This document shows positions 44,684 to 55,431 of a stretch of 64,000 nt of DNA, in pieces. Each line of letters begins with the position of its first letter. The stretch's first letter is position 1. The stretch is from Rusavskia elegans. Its lineage: Eukaryota; Ascomycota; Lecanoromycetes; Teloschistales; Teloschistaceae. The notes beneath the pieces were generated by a model. That model was not told the origin of the DNA. It saw nothing but the letters and a program-made list of their open reading frames with translations, and did not search any database. The position numbers and the translations under genes are program-made. The stretch is taken from positions 558,001-622,000 of the forward strand of contig SAUG01000002.1 of the NCBI GenBank assembly GCA_011316305.1, in the 5' to 3' direction.

Positions 44684-45495
44684 TCACCTCTCAACACTCC
44701 CCCCCTCCTTCTCCCATTCCACCCACCCCCCACCCCACTGACCAACCTTAACACCCTTCCACCCCCCCTCCCCCTGCGCCATCTGCATCGCCGCCCGACT
44801 CCTAACCCCCGCCTTACAATAAAAAACCACTTCCTGCACCCTATCCTCGCTATCCCCCACTCCCTCCCCCTCTGTAGCAAGTGAAGCAGCGCCCACATCC
44901 GCACCCCCATGCCCCGCAGCATACGGCGCCGGATTCCCTGTACCCTGCACTACATCTTCCTCTTGTTCCCTGACCTCATCCGCGTCCGCTGATGACGATG
45001 TAGACGATGTAGATGAACCGGGTTTCCGAAACCCAAACCTTTCCTCGAAATCCTCGGGACTGAGATATACGGCATCGGGGTTTGAAACGATGGGCATGGA
45101 GACGGCGGAGGGGATGCGGCCTGTGGAGTCCAATTCGGAGGGTTCGCGGACGTCGATTAGGAGCGTGGAGGGGTGGGGGGTGGAGGCTAGGGATTGGATC
45201 TTTGCGGTGGTAAGTGCTTGGGTTTTTATTGGACTTTGGAGGTTGTTTGGAGACGGAGGGGGAAGAGGGGGAAAGGACTGACGTCTTTGAAGGTGTAGGA
45301 TTTTGGTTGGGTGGGAGGGGAGGAGGGGGTTGTGGTTGAGAGGTTGCTGCCGTGGGAGGGGGATGGGTGGATTTGGAGTTGGTGCGGAGAGGGGAAGGAG
45401 CGGAGGGAGAGAGGTGGGAGGAGGCGGAGGGTGTGTCGAGTTGGGTGCCTTATGGCGTGGCGGAGGAGGACAGGGGCTAGGCGTTTGGATGCCAT
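44684..45495 (-). CDS. Mitochondrial rhodanese-like sulfurtransferase
   Basis: Exon 1 is 45495-45283 and exon 2 is 45199-44684, with an 83-bp intron, giving 242 aa. The first ~45 residues are rich in Arg, Ser and Leu without acids (MASKRLAPVLLRHAIRHPTR), a likely mitochondrial presequence. The rhodanese domain starts YTFKD|IQSLAS, with LLIDVREPSELDSTGRIPSA and the active-site loop FYCKAGVRSRAA, where the Cys is the persulfide carrier. An acidic, Gly-rich insert (DADEVREQEEDVVQGTGN) lies before the catalytic loop. It resembles yeast Rdl1/Rdl2-type single-domain rhodaneses. The acceptor (CAAAG) is weak but keeps phase. It is convergent with SRP68. Confidence 0.85.
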
Positions 45496-45864
45496 GGTGT
45501 TGTGATGTTATGAGAGGGAGGGATGGATTGGAGGTCCAATGATTGGTAAATACAGACCTACGTCATAGGTGGGAAATTCGAGCTGGTAGGAAAGTACTCA
45601 ATTAGAAGGGACCGATGGAAATAGTGAGTGATCAGTGTCGCTTTATATTCGTGGCCGGCCTTGATGGGCACTCGGGCAGTGTGGGAAGTAAAACGGCTCT
45701 ACATAGCGGATGCTATCTTTTACAAAAAACACCATGAGCCAGTGTTCGTCAAGGCTTTAAGAACGTTGATTTTAACCCGGACAATAGAAATTAATTACAG
45801 CGGTTCGAAGGGTGTGAATATTCTATGGGAGAGCCAGGCGCCATGAAAGCAAGAAAGGGGACGT
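45496..45864. other. Intergenic between ERG5 3' end and rhodanese start
   Basis: No gene is visible. It holds the rhodanese promoter and the ERG5 3' flank. Confidence 0.5.
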
Positions 45865-47622
45865 CTAATCTCTCTTCGAAAACACCAGAGGGCAGTCATC
45901 CTAAAAGTGGGAGTCAGCATGTAGACAATTAATCGTCGGACCAGGGGAAACTCACCATGGGAAAGATTGTTGCAAAGACCTTGATATCCTCCGACCGCGG
46001 CGTAACATGATGTTCCCAATCAAGCTGCAGACTCGCCTTGCCAATCATGGCCATAAGGTTAAGCTGAGCATACGTTTGACCCAGGCAATAGTGCGGTCCA
46101 GTACCAAAGACCAACCAATTCTTGACCGCTTTCTCCGCATCACCGGAAATCCATCGCTCCGGGTCGAAGGTATCAGGGGCTGGATAGACCTCGGGGTCGT
46201 GCAAGGCGGGCCACACGGAGGGAATAACCATTGATCCCTTCGGTGCTGTGTATGTATCCGAGACAGGGAAGGCTTTCTTGGCGACGTAGGGAACCATGAT
46301 GACTGGTGGTCTGTAGCGAAGAGTCTCTTTTACGACTGCTCGAGTATATGGCATCTTCTCCAGAATATCGATGCTCAGCTTTTGGTCTTTGTCCCCATTG
46401 CGGACAGCGAGGTTTTCCTCCCGGACGCGGTCCAGGATCTCTGGTCGATCAGCCATCAGTTGAAAGAGCCATGTTGTTGCGCTGCTTGTGGCGTCTTGGG
46501 ACGCGAAGAGAAAAGTGAAGACCGTCATGGCGATCTCCAAGTCCGAGAATATCCTCAAAAGCATAGCTGGCTTCTCGGAATCGTCGACCTGGACACCCTT
46601 TGCGATCTTTTGCCTGTAATTCTCCGAGTCAAGCATCGACTTGACCCATCCGTCCATAATGCAGGTGATGTCGCCCCCCGCAGCCATTCTTGCCTTGCTC
46701 TTGGCCGCGCAGATGGAAAATTCGTGCAGTACCATATCTGCAGCCTTTTTGCCGTAATACGTCTTTGTGAAGGGAATGATGATTGGGAAATTAACCAGTT
46801 CAAGGGCAGCAGTGATCTTGTAATAGTCGTCCGCAACCTTTTTGACGGCGGCATCTGACATGTAATGTCCGACGAAGGTTCGGCATGAAACGGCACACAT
46901 GAGTTCTCTGAAAACTGGCATGTATGGTACAGGCTTTCCGTTGTTTTCCGTCTGCGATATGTCCAGGAACTTGGCGAAATATTTGCCATAGACCTCCTCC
47001 TGTCCTGGTAGGTATGTTTCGAGAGCTTGTCGAGTGAAAAGGCCATTCAAGCCTTTTCGATAGTCGACATGAGCTCGCCCGTCGAGAAAGACCCAATTGC
47101 TAGGACGCAGGAGCTTGTATGCCACGTCGACAACACATGGCTTGACGAATGCAGGGGAGTTGAACACTTTGCGAGCCATGTCCCTCGAAGATGCAATAAC
47201 GACGAACCTGGTCAGTCAGTCTAAGATGCCCCGGGTTGATACCAGTGCTGGCATACTTGTGGAAGACAGAGACGCAGCTGAGGTCGCCACTTGCCCACTT
47301 GGCCTTGTATTCGTCCATCTTTGGGTTCACTGAGGATAGGAAAGGCCCGATGAATGGCATCTTCCATGCTGGGCCAACGATGCTTCCCTTATTCCAGACA
47401 TACTTGACTGAAAGCTGGTCAGTTTCCTTGCAATTGTCTTAGGAGGAACTGAGCAAACGCACATTGATCGTATGCGACAAGCAACAAAAACAAGGTGACG
47501 AAAAGACTGTATCCATTCAAACCATCATAGATCTGCCCGATGAAGCCTCCAGTACCAGTCTCAAGCCCCTGAGAATACTGGGCATCAGCAATCGGCGACG
47601 CCCATGTTCCGTTGTCGGGCAT
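45865..47622 (-). CDS. ERG5: Sterol C-22 desaturase, cytochrome P450 CYP61
   Basis: Exons are 47622-47463, 47407-47257, 47207-45956 and 45900-45865, giving 532 aa, normal for Erg5. The last exon is only 36 nt (DDCPLVFSKRD) and joins IFPM|DDCPL. The N-terminus has a membrane anchor (GYSLFVTLFLLLVAYDQ). P450 features are the I-helix FLFASQDATSSATTWLFQ, the ExxR helix VVKETLRYRP, and the heme loop FGTGPHYCLGQ with its cysteine ligand (~475). The I-helix SQDATSSATTW form is typical of CYP61. It introduces the C22-C23 double bond late in ergosterol synthesis at the ER. Confidence 0.96.
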
Positions 47623-48166
47623 GTTGACGTTGTGGAAGGAAGTAAGGGGGAAGGTAGTTCAGGACAATCTGCTGCACACAGCAGCCGCTGCTTTCAGTAA
47701 CGACAGAAATCCACAGTCGGGGATCACATAGAAGACTCAACTAAATTATTCATTAGGATGACGAGAAGTGCGGGGGGCGTCAGAAGAAGATGCAATTTCC
47801 AATATCAAAAATCTTCCAATGATCGCCAGAGTCCAACGCTAGTCGGTTCGGCAGTCCAATCGGATCCTTTCCGTCTTGAGTCTGTTCTGACCACATCCAC
47901 TTTTTGACGCTCTTCAAAATCATTAATATTATATATTGATGTACGTAGTCCGAGGATCAAGCAATACCTATCGGACGATTGTTTAGCTTGGAGACTACAT
48001 GATTCCAATGCCGCGACAAATCTGGGAGGATGTTCCACGGAATGAGAGCTGCATCTTCCATACTTTTGAAGCAGCCAAATGCTCTTACAAGACGAAAGCA
48101 TAGAGAAAAGAAAATACTATTGGGGTATCTTTCAAGCAGTAATCAATCCCATCCTCACGAGCGTTG
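47623..48166. other. ERG5 upstream region, no gene seen
   Basis: About 540 bp without a credible ORF. I saw no clear sterol-response element. Confidence 0.5.
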
Positions 48167-51080
48167 TCATCGCATATACCATCCGTTCATCTCCAATCTC
48201 ACCACCAGTCTCCCAATCCCGTTCCCCTTTTCTTGCCCCAGCTTTCCGCCGTCAAACACATTCTTCTTCCCAATTACACTTTCTTGATCCTGCAAATCCC
48301 TACACACGGTAATAAACACCCTGACCTTCTTTCTCCATATCTCATACATGTCCCTGAACTCTCCCTCCTCGTCTCCTTGTCTATGCCTTGTAATACTAGC
48401 GAATTGCAACACCATCCCCAAGATCTCTTCTAATAAATTCATGACCGACTCCTGCCTCTTCCTCAGCAAACAACTTGCAAGAATCCGATCCAATACCTCC
48501 TCATGCAATGCTCTAAGCCGATGAACCCCTTCGATTTTCCGGCCTACCTCATAGTACCCGATGCTGGCTTCAATGTCGTCAAGCTTCGTCTCGAACGCCT
48601 CCCACAACTCCTCGATAGAGTCCCCGAAATGCCCAAATACCGTTGTGATGAAATGATGTACCTCGATCTTGAACTTTTGCCCCAAGCGGCTCACCGACTT
48701 CGATCGACCGTTGGCCCGATGCTGCTTTACCATCTCTTTGACAACCCAGCCCACCCTAGCGCCCCTCAACAACAGTCGACTGACCCGATCATACTTCTCC
48801 AACACACTGTTCGCGATCACTACATCCAGCGGCTTCGGCGGTCGATACTGGATCCTCAGAAAATCCAGCGCCTCCAACCCATCCCCATTCATACATTTTT
48901 CAAGCTCCTCATCGGACATATCATTGCGAATCGCGAAGCTGAGTCCGCCAGGCAGCTCTGCCTCATCCACCCGATCTTTATGACGATCACTCGCCAATAT
49001 ACTTTCTGAAGATGAATAGTAACTCTCAGTAAGCAATCCCATTAACACAATCCTCAGCTCTGAGCTGCTTGGTGGCCATCTCGCCCTCATCCCTAATTGC
49101 AATCCCTTCGTTCCCGCATTGGACCGAATATGTCCCGTTTGGTACGCTGCGGACGGTAGGGTTGAATCGAAGAGGGTGTGCGAAAGATGAACGAGGAAAG
49201 GGCCATCGGCGAAGAGAAGGTAGGAACGCAAGAGGTGAAGGTGCGAGCGGAGTGAATTGGTATGGAAGAGCATGTGGAGGGTTGAGTGGGATAGGAGGCG
49301 CGATTGGGTGATGAGGATGGGTGCGAACGAAAGGGTGGGCATGAGGGACATTGGTGGTGTTGTGGAGGTTTGCGAAGGTGGAAGTGTGCCAGATAGAGTC
49401 TGGATGACGGTGGTACCAAGACGAGATTGCGAATCGGTCAAGAGACTAGAGAGTGGCGCATCGATCTCCCAGAGAAAACCGAAAACTTCTTGGGCTTCTG
49501 AACTTTGGACCAACCCCTCTGATTGTTCTTCGAAAGCCTGATGACCGGTAGAGCCGGACTTGTCGAATTCTTGCAAGGCTTGCAAAACATTGGATTCGTA
49601 AGCCTGGGCCTTCGCTTTGACCCGTTCGATGTCTTCCCACGAAAATTGCCATTGCAACGACGGACGCTCATGTAATGAGAGTTCTCGAGGTCGAGCCAGC
49701 GGATGTTGTGATTCATAGGCTTGGAGAAGCTGCAGACTATCTTCGGCCTCCAGAAAATACTCGGCCAAGTCGGTACTGATGAACCCAGGCAATTTTCGAG
49801 TCGGATCTTCTCCTACTTCGATATCATCGACTGCTACCTTTGGATTGTTTTCATCCGGCGGGTGGGATCGGGTTTTCATCAATGGAATACCACCGAGATT
49901 ATGCTCTTCCTTTAACCCAGTGGAAACCTCCATAGATTCTAGCCAAGGCTTCAAAACATGTGCTAGCAGTTCGTTCATTACAAGTCGAAGCCGGGGTGCC
50001 GAGTATTCGGGGTCTTGCGCGATTTCAAAGAGCTTAGATAGGAGGGTGTTGTCATCTTCCACTTCGCCCGCTTGGTCAATGATAAATATGATAGATGAGA
50101 TAGATTCAAGAACCAGTCTTGGTGGATCGAGCAGTGTCTGAAGCTGCAGAACGGTCTTGACGGACGAGACAGACGCACTCATATGGGCCTCGAGTGCTCG
50201 GATGATGTTATCAATACCACTAGCTAATGCGACCAATGAGGTGTTTGATTCTTTTGAGTGTTGTATCTTCTCGGAGAACTCCTTCGCTCCCCTTATTTGG
50301 CTTCCATATTCGACCAAGCCCATCGTTAGGTCGTGAAAGATTTGTGGTGTGTATCCAGAAATTTGAACGCCGTCGTCGACTGGTCGAAACCTCTTTCTCT
50401 TTTCGTCGTATCGATACATCCTTGATTCCCATCCAAAAACTAATTGTACCAAGCCAGACAGTATCGCGTCTGTTTCCTCTACAGGAACCGGTTGTTCTGA
50501 ACACGCTGCATAGCCTGAAGCGGCATCGCGAATCGGAAGTGCAGTCTCAATCATGTACGCGCAGCATGGCCCCTTTAATGGGGTTTTGTGCTTTTTTTCC
50601 CAGCTCCTGATGTGGAATTGCGCTGCAACAGGTTTAAGGATTTCCTTATCAGACCAAAGGTTTTCCAGTATTTGTTCCAGGTCTCCATGATCATCTTGAT
50701 CATCTGATGCCGAAGACGCTGAAGACAGTGCCAGGAGCTCGAAGTCATCGAGTGGTCCATAGGAAAAATAGGCTTCGCTGTATTGGTCGGCTCCTAAGCA
50801 TTTGGAGACTTGTAGAGGATCCTCGCTTGGTATGTCGATATTTGGGAGCTCCACCGAGCCTTGACCCAAGAATTGTAGACAACTGTCTACATCTGGATCT
50901 GTACTTTGAAAGTCTGGAGGTCAGCTATGCCACTTCCACTAGGTATGATATCTACATACTGAACGGCGACTCTGCGTCTATCTCTGACGAACCTCCTTGG
51001 GCTTTGATGGTGCCGAGTGATGATTGTTGCCAGAAGTCTGGGATTGCGAATGCCTCTCCATTTTCCAGAAATTCCTCCAT
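48167..51080 (-). CDS. Gamma-tubulin complex component, Spc97/Spc98 family (GCP5/GCP6-like)
   Basis: Exon 1 is 51080-50960 and exon 2 is 50913-48167, giving 955 aa. The join reads DAESPF|NFQSTDPDV. The N-terminus MEEFLENGEAFAIPDFWQQS carries the AIPD-W motif seen in fungal GCP5/6-like proteins. The long central helical region and the C-terminal block (FKIEVHHFITTVFGHFGDSI, HRLRALHEEVLDRILASCLL) correspond to the GCP grip2 part that contacts gamma-tubulin. It should act in microtubule nucleation at spindle pole bodies or septa. Which GCP it is cannot be settled from motifs alone. Confidence 0.8.
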
Positions 51081-52353
51081 CACATGGTGTTGTTCCCGAT
51101 TGTAACACTCCAAAAAGTTCCAATGTTGACAAGGTGAGGATACGACGAAACTAACGCGCGACGCGCCGGGAGGAGAGGAGAAGAATGACGTCATTTCCGC
51201 GTTTGAAGCACATGTCGCCCCTCGACAATGGTGCTAATTCATATTACAGCCTATTCTCTAAGGATACATCCCGTACTAACAGTCATTATGCCGGTCTTGA
51301 ACACTCCAGTATCAATATATCTCGCCTTTATGACCTCGGTGCACGACCGCCGAACTTCTTGCAGGCTTGTTGACACATGTCTCGAAGTGCTGTGAGAGCT
51401 TTAGCGTGTGTAGCAGCGATCTTGCCGGCGAATATTCCAGTAGATCAGAGGAGGCATGCGGCTAAGCATATTCACAAAAGCACTCGGTCCTCGTTTTTGG
51501 ATTCATTGATAAAGGACATAATGAATTGGTACTTGGAACTGGTGGTATCGATCAGACCTTAGAAGATGGGCAATAATGGTTCACCAGGGACAACATCATG
51601 ACATTTCCAATGGTATTCGAGGGGAATACAACTTCTCCACAGGCATAGTTGGATTGGCATACCTTGGGATGGTTATGGATCTGGTCCTCCGAGCAATGGT
51701 GGTCGGATACACAAGCAATCGATAGGTACTGAGTATGGCTGCGAACAATGGAGAACGAAAGGCAGAGTACAGAATAACATTTATGCTGTTCGAACGCCAC
51801 TGATAGCAGTCGATCTGTTCCGGCATGGAGGGAGCTCGGATTCGAAGAGTCACTGTTCAGCGGGCTTGATAGGTCTCCTTGCGGTTCTCATTGCCGATAA
51901 ACTAGGATCGAACCCATCATTGGGGCTATGCCTAGAGGGGCAGAATTGCTGCTTGTTTTGCTAAGCCAGTCCATCCTAGTAAACCATCTTTTAGGGGAAT
52001 TGGGACACTGATCCCTACCTCAGTCGTCGTCAGACGCCCGTATTCACCTATCTCGTCGACTTCTACCCAGTGTATGTAGCGTCTGCACTTACTGCCGCCA
52101 CAGTCCTCCGTTCAGTACCGAGTGCTCTCTTACCATCAGCATGACCGAGCATGTACGAAAGCCTCGACTTTTAACTGGGGCTACAGTCTTTAAGCTTTTC
52201 TTGCTCCTGCTTTTGGCGCCATTCCAGCTGCGTTCTATAGATATGGGGTATGCTTGCCGAAGCGACACGAATTGACTCTGCAATATTGCACAGTAGGAGC
52301 CAATGGCATCTTGCGGCGGTGTATGCAGGGAAGTTTATCTGCGGAAGACCAAT
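51081..52353. other. 1.27-kb intergenic region, no gene seen
   Basis: Short frames occur on both strands, but none has family motifs, good splice partners or length. A minus-strand GGGTTCGATCC (51896-51908 region) is not part of a foldable tRNA. Confidence 0.45.
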
Positions 52354-53391
52354 CTATTTTCTTCGCCCACTCCTTCGACGAGAACCACTCTTTGGCGAAG
52401 CCTTTGGCGAAGCCTTTGGCGCTCCAACCTGTAATTTCTGCTCTTCTTCACCGTCTTCTTCAGGAGCTTCCGCTTCGTTGACATCAGGTGCGTCAATTGA
52501 ATCCTCTTTTGGTGAAACTCTGTTGCCAGTGCCTCCTCGTCGTTCTGGTAGGCTGGAGACCTCGTGCAGCTGTGAACGCCGCGTACTCCTGGTCTGGCGG
52601 GCACTCCCGGTCGCTCTCGCTCCACGCACTGAGGCGGAAGAGGAGCGCAGGTCTGTTGCGGCTTTGCATTAGTATGCTACCTTCAATGTAGCTCGTGTTC
52701 GAGTACCTTCAGTATCTTCAATCGTACTGGCTCTTCCAGTGGCTGCCATGGATGTACTACCTGCGGATGGTGGACGAGTGCTGGCAGGAGGTGACGAGAA
52801 ACCTTCGGGGGCTAGTCTTCTCTCAAACATCATCTTGCCATAGTCGTCTTTAGGCAAGGTGAACTGGTGGTAGGGCATCTCGCTTTCCTCGCCATCGGGT
52901 GAACTCGCGCGGCTAAAAGCATTTTCCTGCAGTGGCTGTCTTAGTGCCAGACGGCAGGGTAGATAGTGAGTGACTGCTGACTCTGTCGTCCAAGGCTTCA
53001 AGGTTGTACAGACTACCAAGCTTCTTCCAAATCCCTGATATTCTTGTATGCTCGTGTTCCGATGGAGTGTATCCATGACTTTGGAGGTGTTGCGAAAGGG
53101 CGATCATTCGGAAATGCTTATGGACACCTCCCAGTGATTTAGTCGACGCGATGATAACGGTGGTAAAGAGATACCGCAGAAGCAAGGAAACCGACCTACA
53201 GGTTTCCAACGGATTATGCCTTTGAATAAAACCGCTTCCTGGTCGTCTGTCCAAGGATCATCTTGGAGCGTGTGGGATTTGTCTGGCGTTTTCGTGTTCG
53301 TGTCTCGAGTGATCAGAGCATCATGGAGGGCATTCCCTGACGGGCTTGAGGCTGCCCTTGAAGGTCCGCGTGCTTTCTTTCTTGGAGGCAT
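52354..53391 (-). CDS. EAF7: NuA4 histone acetyltransferase subunit Eaf7
   Basis: Exons are 53391-53196, 53127-52982, 52926-52707 and 52652-52354, giving 286 aa with phases closing. The conserved CT20/Eaf7 core is rebuilt across introns: DPWTDDQEAVLFKGIIRWKP, then VG|VHKHFRMIALSQHLQSHG, then TRISGIWKKLGSLYNLEALD, then DDR|ENAF. The Lys/Arg-rich N-terminus (MPPRKKARGPSR) and the Ser/Arg/Glu-rich C-terminus (ending GSRRRSGRRK) are disordered as in other fungi. Eaf7 with Eaf5 and Eaf3 forms a module of NuA4 that acts in chromatin and transcription elongation. Intron 3 contains a perfect TACTAAT-type branch site. Confidence 0.9.
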
Positions 53392-54223
53392 GTTGGACGA
53401 CGTCAAAATATGGACTTCCACTACCACCAGCTACTGGTTACTCCATACCCTTGTACGTGACTCGTACCTGCCAAGAAGCGGGAGAGCTTGTGCTATTCTT
53501 AGCAACATCCACATGCAAGTAACGACATGACAACGGGGGCCCTCTTTCCTTCGACTGCGCTTCAGATATCATCACACATGTCAAACATCGCATTCCATCT
53601 CGAGAGTGGGAGCGCTCTCAACCAGCCCATATCAAGTCTTGTTGGAGATTCCTGAGCAACCACCAAGCACAGGGAAGCTTCCACGGCACAACTACAAAGC
53701 CATCGTTGGGGAACCGTGGTACCTACTTTGACGAGGCGACTAATTTACAGCTCTTCGTTATGGCTTATGGATGGATGTCATCCTTCGTTCCGGGCTTCCT
53801 ATTCATTGTCACTCCGATTGGTAGTTTGAGTGCGGCTTAGCAAGGCTACGGCTCGAAGGTCCCCAGTCTCACGGGCCAGTCTGATAGGAAATGATTCTGG
53901 GATCTGTTGTACTACCCCAATGAGACACACTTTGGTACTCTTCCTACATTGTTCGGGAACTGTTGTTTCATTGCCTCGAACTTCCATTCCTACTGTGCGT
54001 ATTGCGGCTGCGGCTGGCATGGGGGCTGAATCCATCCATGTTCCTGTTCCCTTAAACACGGCATGTCCTCTGGATATATTCTTACCTGTGCCCTCCCGTT
54101 TGACGAGAGGTTTGATATTCTTCTACATCCCGAAAATTATACTGCCTCATCCATAGCGGCATTTCTTTGCCGTTCATATACTGTCGTTGAGAAATACTAT
54201 AGTTTCATCTTCACAATCTTGCG
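53392..54223. other. Intergenic upstream of PLAC8 gene, no gene seen
   Basis: About 830 bp. Frames on both strands are short and without recognisable motifs; further split exons cannot be excluded. Confidence 0.4.
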
Positions 54224-54773
54224 ATGGCGGACAATTTTAGGAATGGACTCTTCGCCTGTTGCTCGCCAATGAGCACATGTAAGTATCAAGGGCGGATCGC
54301 GATTATCTAGGCTTTGGTCTAACGATTGATCCTTCGAGGTTGCCTTGGTACATGGTGTCCTTGTGTCCTGTAGGTATCTCAAAGCTTACTTTGAGACTGT
54401 TCTTACGTCGCCTGCTTCAGGTATGGGCGAACCCAGTCACGGCTCGAAGACGGTTCACCGTCGTCTTGCAATGGAAGCGTATGTCACCTTTCCTTCCTCC
54501 CACTTGGCAGCAATGCTCACAGCATGCGAATAGTGTATGGGCTGGTGCGGACTCAGTCTTTGCGGCTTGAGCTGCTTCCTTCAAGGTGCTAACCGGGGAA
54601 GCCTCCGTCGGCGTTTCAACATCAAGGGAAACGCTTGCGGGGACTTCTGCGGAGCTTGGTGCTGTCATTGCTGTCAGCTCATTCAATCGGACAAAGAGGT
54701 TGTCGAGCGTGCGGAACCGGTAAAGCAAGGCACTATCTATCAAGCCCCGCCGCAGATGGCTTACAAGCCTTGA
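54224..54773 (+). CDS. PLAC8-family cysteine-rich membrane protein
   Basis: Four small exons, 54224-54278, 54339-54369, 54421-54478 and 54534-54773, code 127 aa. No long single ORF shows this gene; it was found by joining motifs. The protein starts MADNFRNGLFACCSPMSTCC, continues LGTWCPCVLYGRTQSRLEDG, then SPSSCNGSCMGWCGLSLCGL, and has RRRFNIKGNACGDFCGAWCC followed by HCCQLIQSDKEV. This is the full PLAC8 pattern: the CCxPxxxC start, CPCxxYGRTQ, the RxxFNIKG loop and CCxxCxLxQ. Intron 1 has a TCTAAC branch site. Members are plasma-membrane proteins linked to cadmium or calcium handling and cell-size control in plants and fungi. Its role here is unknown. Confidence 0.9.
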
Positions 54774-55431
54774 TCACGAGGGATGAGGCTTGGTTCGCAG
54801 AGTATGGGTGAAGATGATGGCTAGCTGCCGGCATTAAGGAGCGAGGTTTGCAGGGAGTTCTGAGACGATGTCTTTCGTATCACTTTTGGAAACTCGCTGG
54901 GCGGCCAGGGTATTGCAGATGTCTCACGGTTATTCCCTACAAAGAAGACTCGGTACATACATATAAGCATGAGTACTAGCCAATGCAATGGGAGGACAAT
55001 CATCGCGTGTCTGATCAGCTATTAAGTGATTCTTTCCGTCCTTTCTCCTGCCTTCGCCTGTCCATCACGATGATGACGCCTCGGACGCCCTTTGCCAGCT
55101 TTCTCTGGCCTTTACCTCGGCGGATGATTGCCCTCGAATGGTGGAAGCTCGAATGCACTGTAAAGTACTTGGAAAAGGAAAACAAAACCATTAGACCACT
55201 GTATTGACGCCGGAATGATTAACAACCATCGACCCTAGATCTATCACGACTACCCAGTCCAAGAGCCCATAAAATATGCAAATCGGGATACCTCGGCTGA
55301 GAACGGTCACCGAGGCACGAGGAACAACGTCATAAATGTCAAGTGCTCCACGGTAGTAGTAGTAAGACAAACCAGTACCTGAGCTTTCAGACTCAAAAGT
55401 CACTCTTCTCGTTTTCGTTCTTTCTATAGCG
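54774..55431. other. Carnitine acetyltransferase promoter region
   Basis: No gene is visible. The paired CCTCGG/CCGAGG boxes are listed separately. Confidence 0.5.
55291..55315. promoter_or_regulatory. Inverted pair CCTCGG...CCGAGG (FarA/FarB-type) upstream of carnitine acetyltransferase
   Basis: CCTCGG (55291-55296) and its reverse complement CCGAGG (55310-55315) are 13 bp apart and 117-141 bp upstream of the first ATG. The hexamer is the FarA/FarB core for fatty-acid-induced genes in Aspergillus, a class that includes peroxisomal and acetyl-carnitine genes. Binding is inferred. Confidence 0.55.

Noticed and set aside
45303..45542. Gly/Arg-rich plus-strand frames
   Set aside because: Antisense to the Pro/Ser-rich mitochondrial presequence exon of the rhodanese gene.
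51890..51912. GGGTTCGATCC on the minus strand, a B-box-like match
   Set aside because: The flanking bases do not pair as a T stem and no A-box or acceptor stem is present.
54417..54743. 108-codon minus-strand frame with coding-like composition
   Set aside because: It is antisense to exons 3-4 of the PLAC8 gene, which explains the composition, and it has no ATG at its 5' end.
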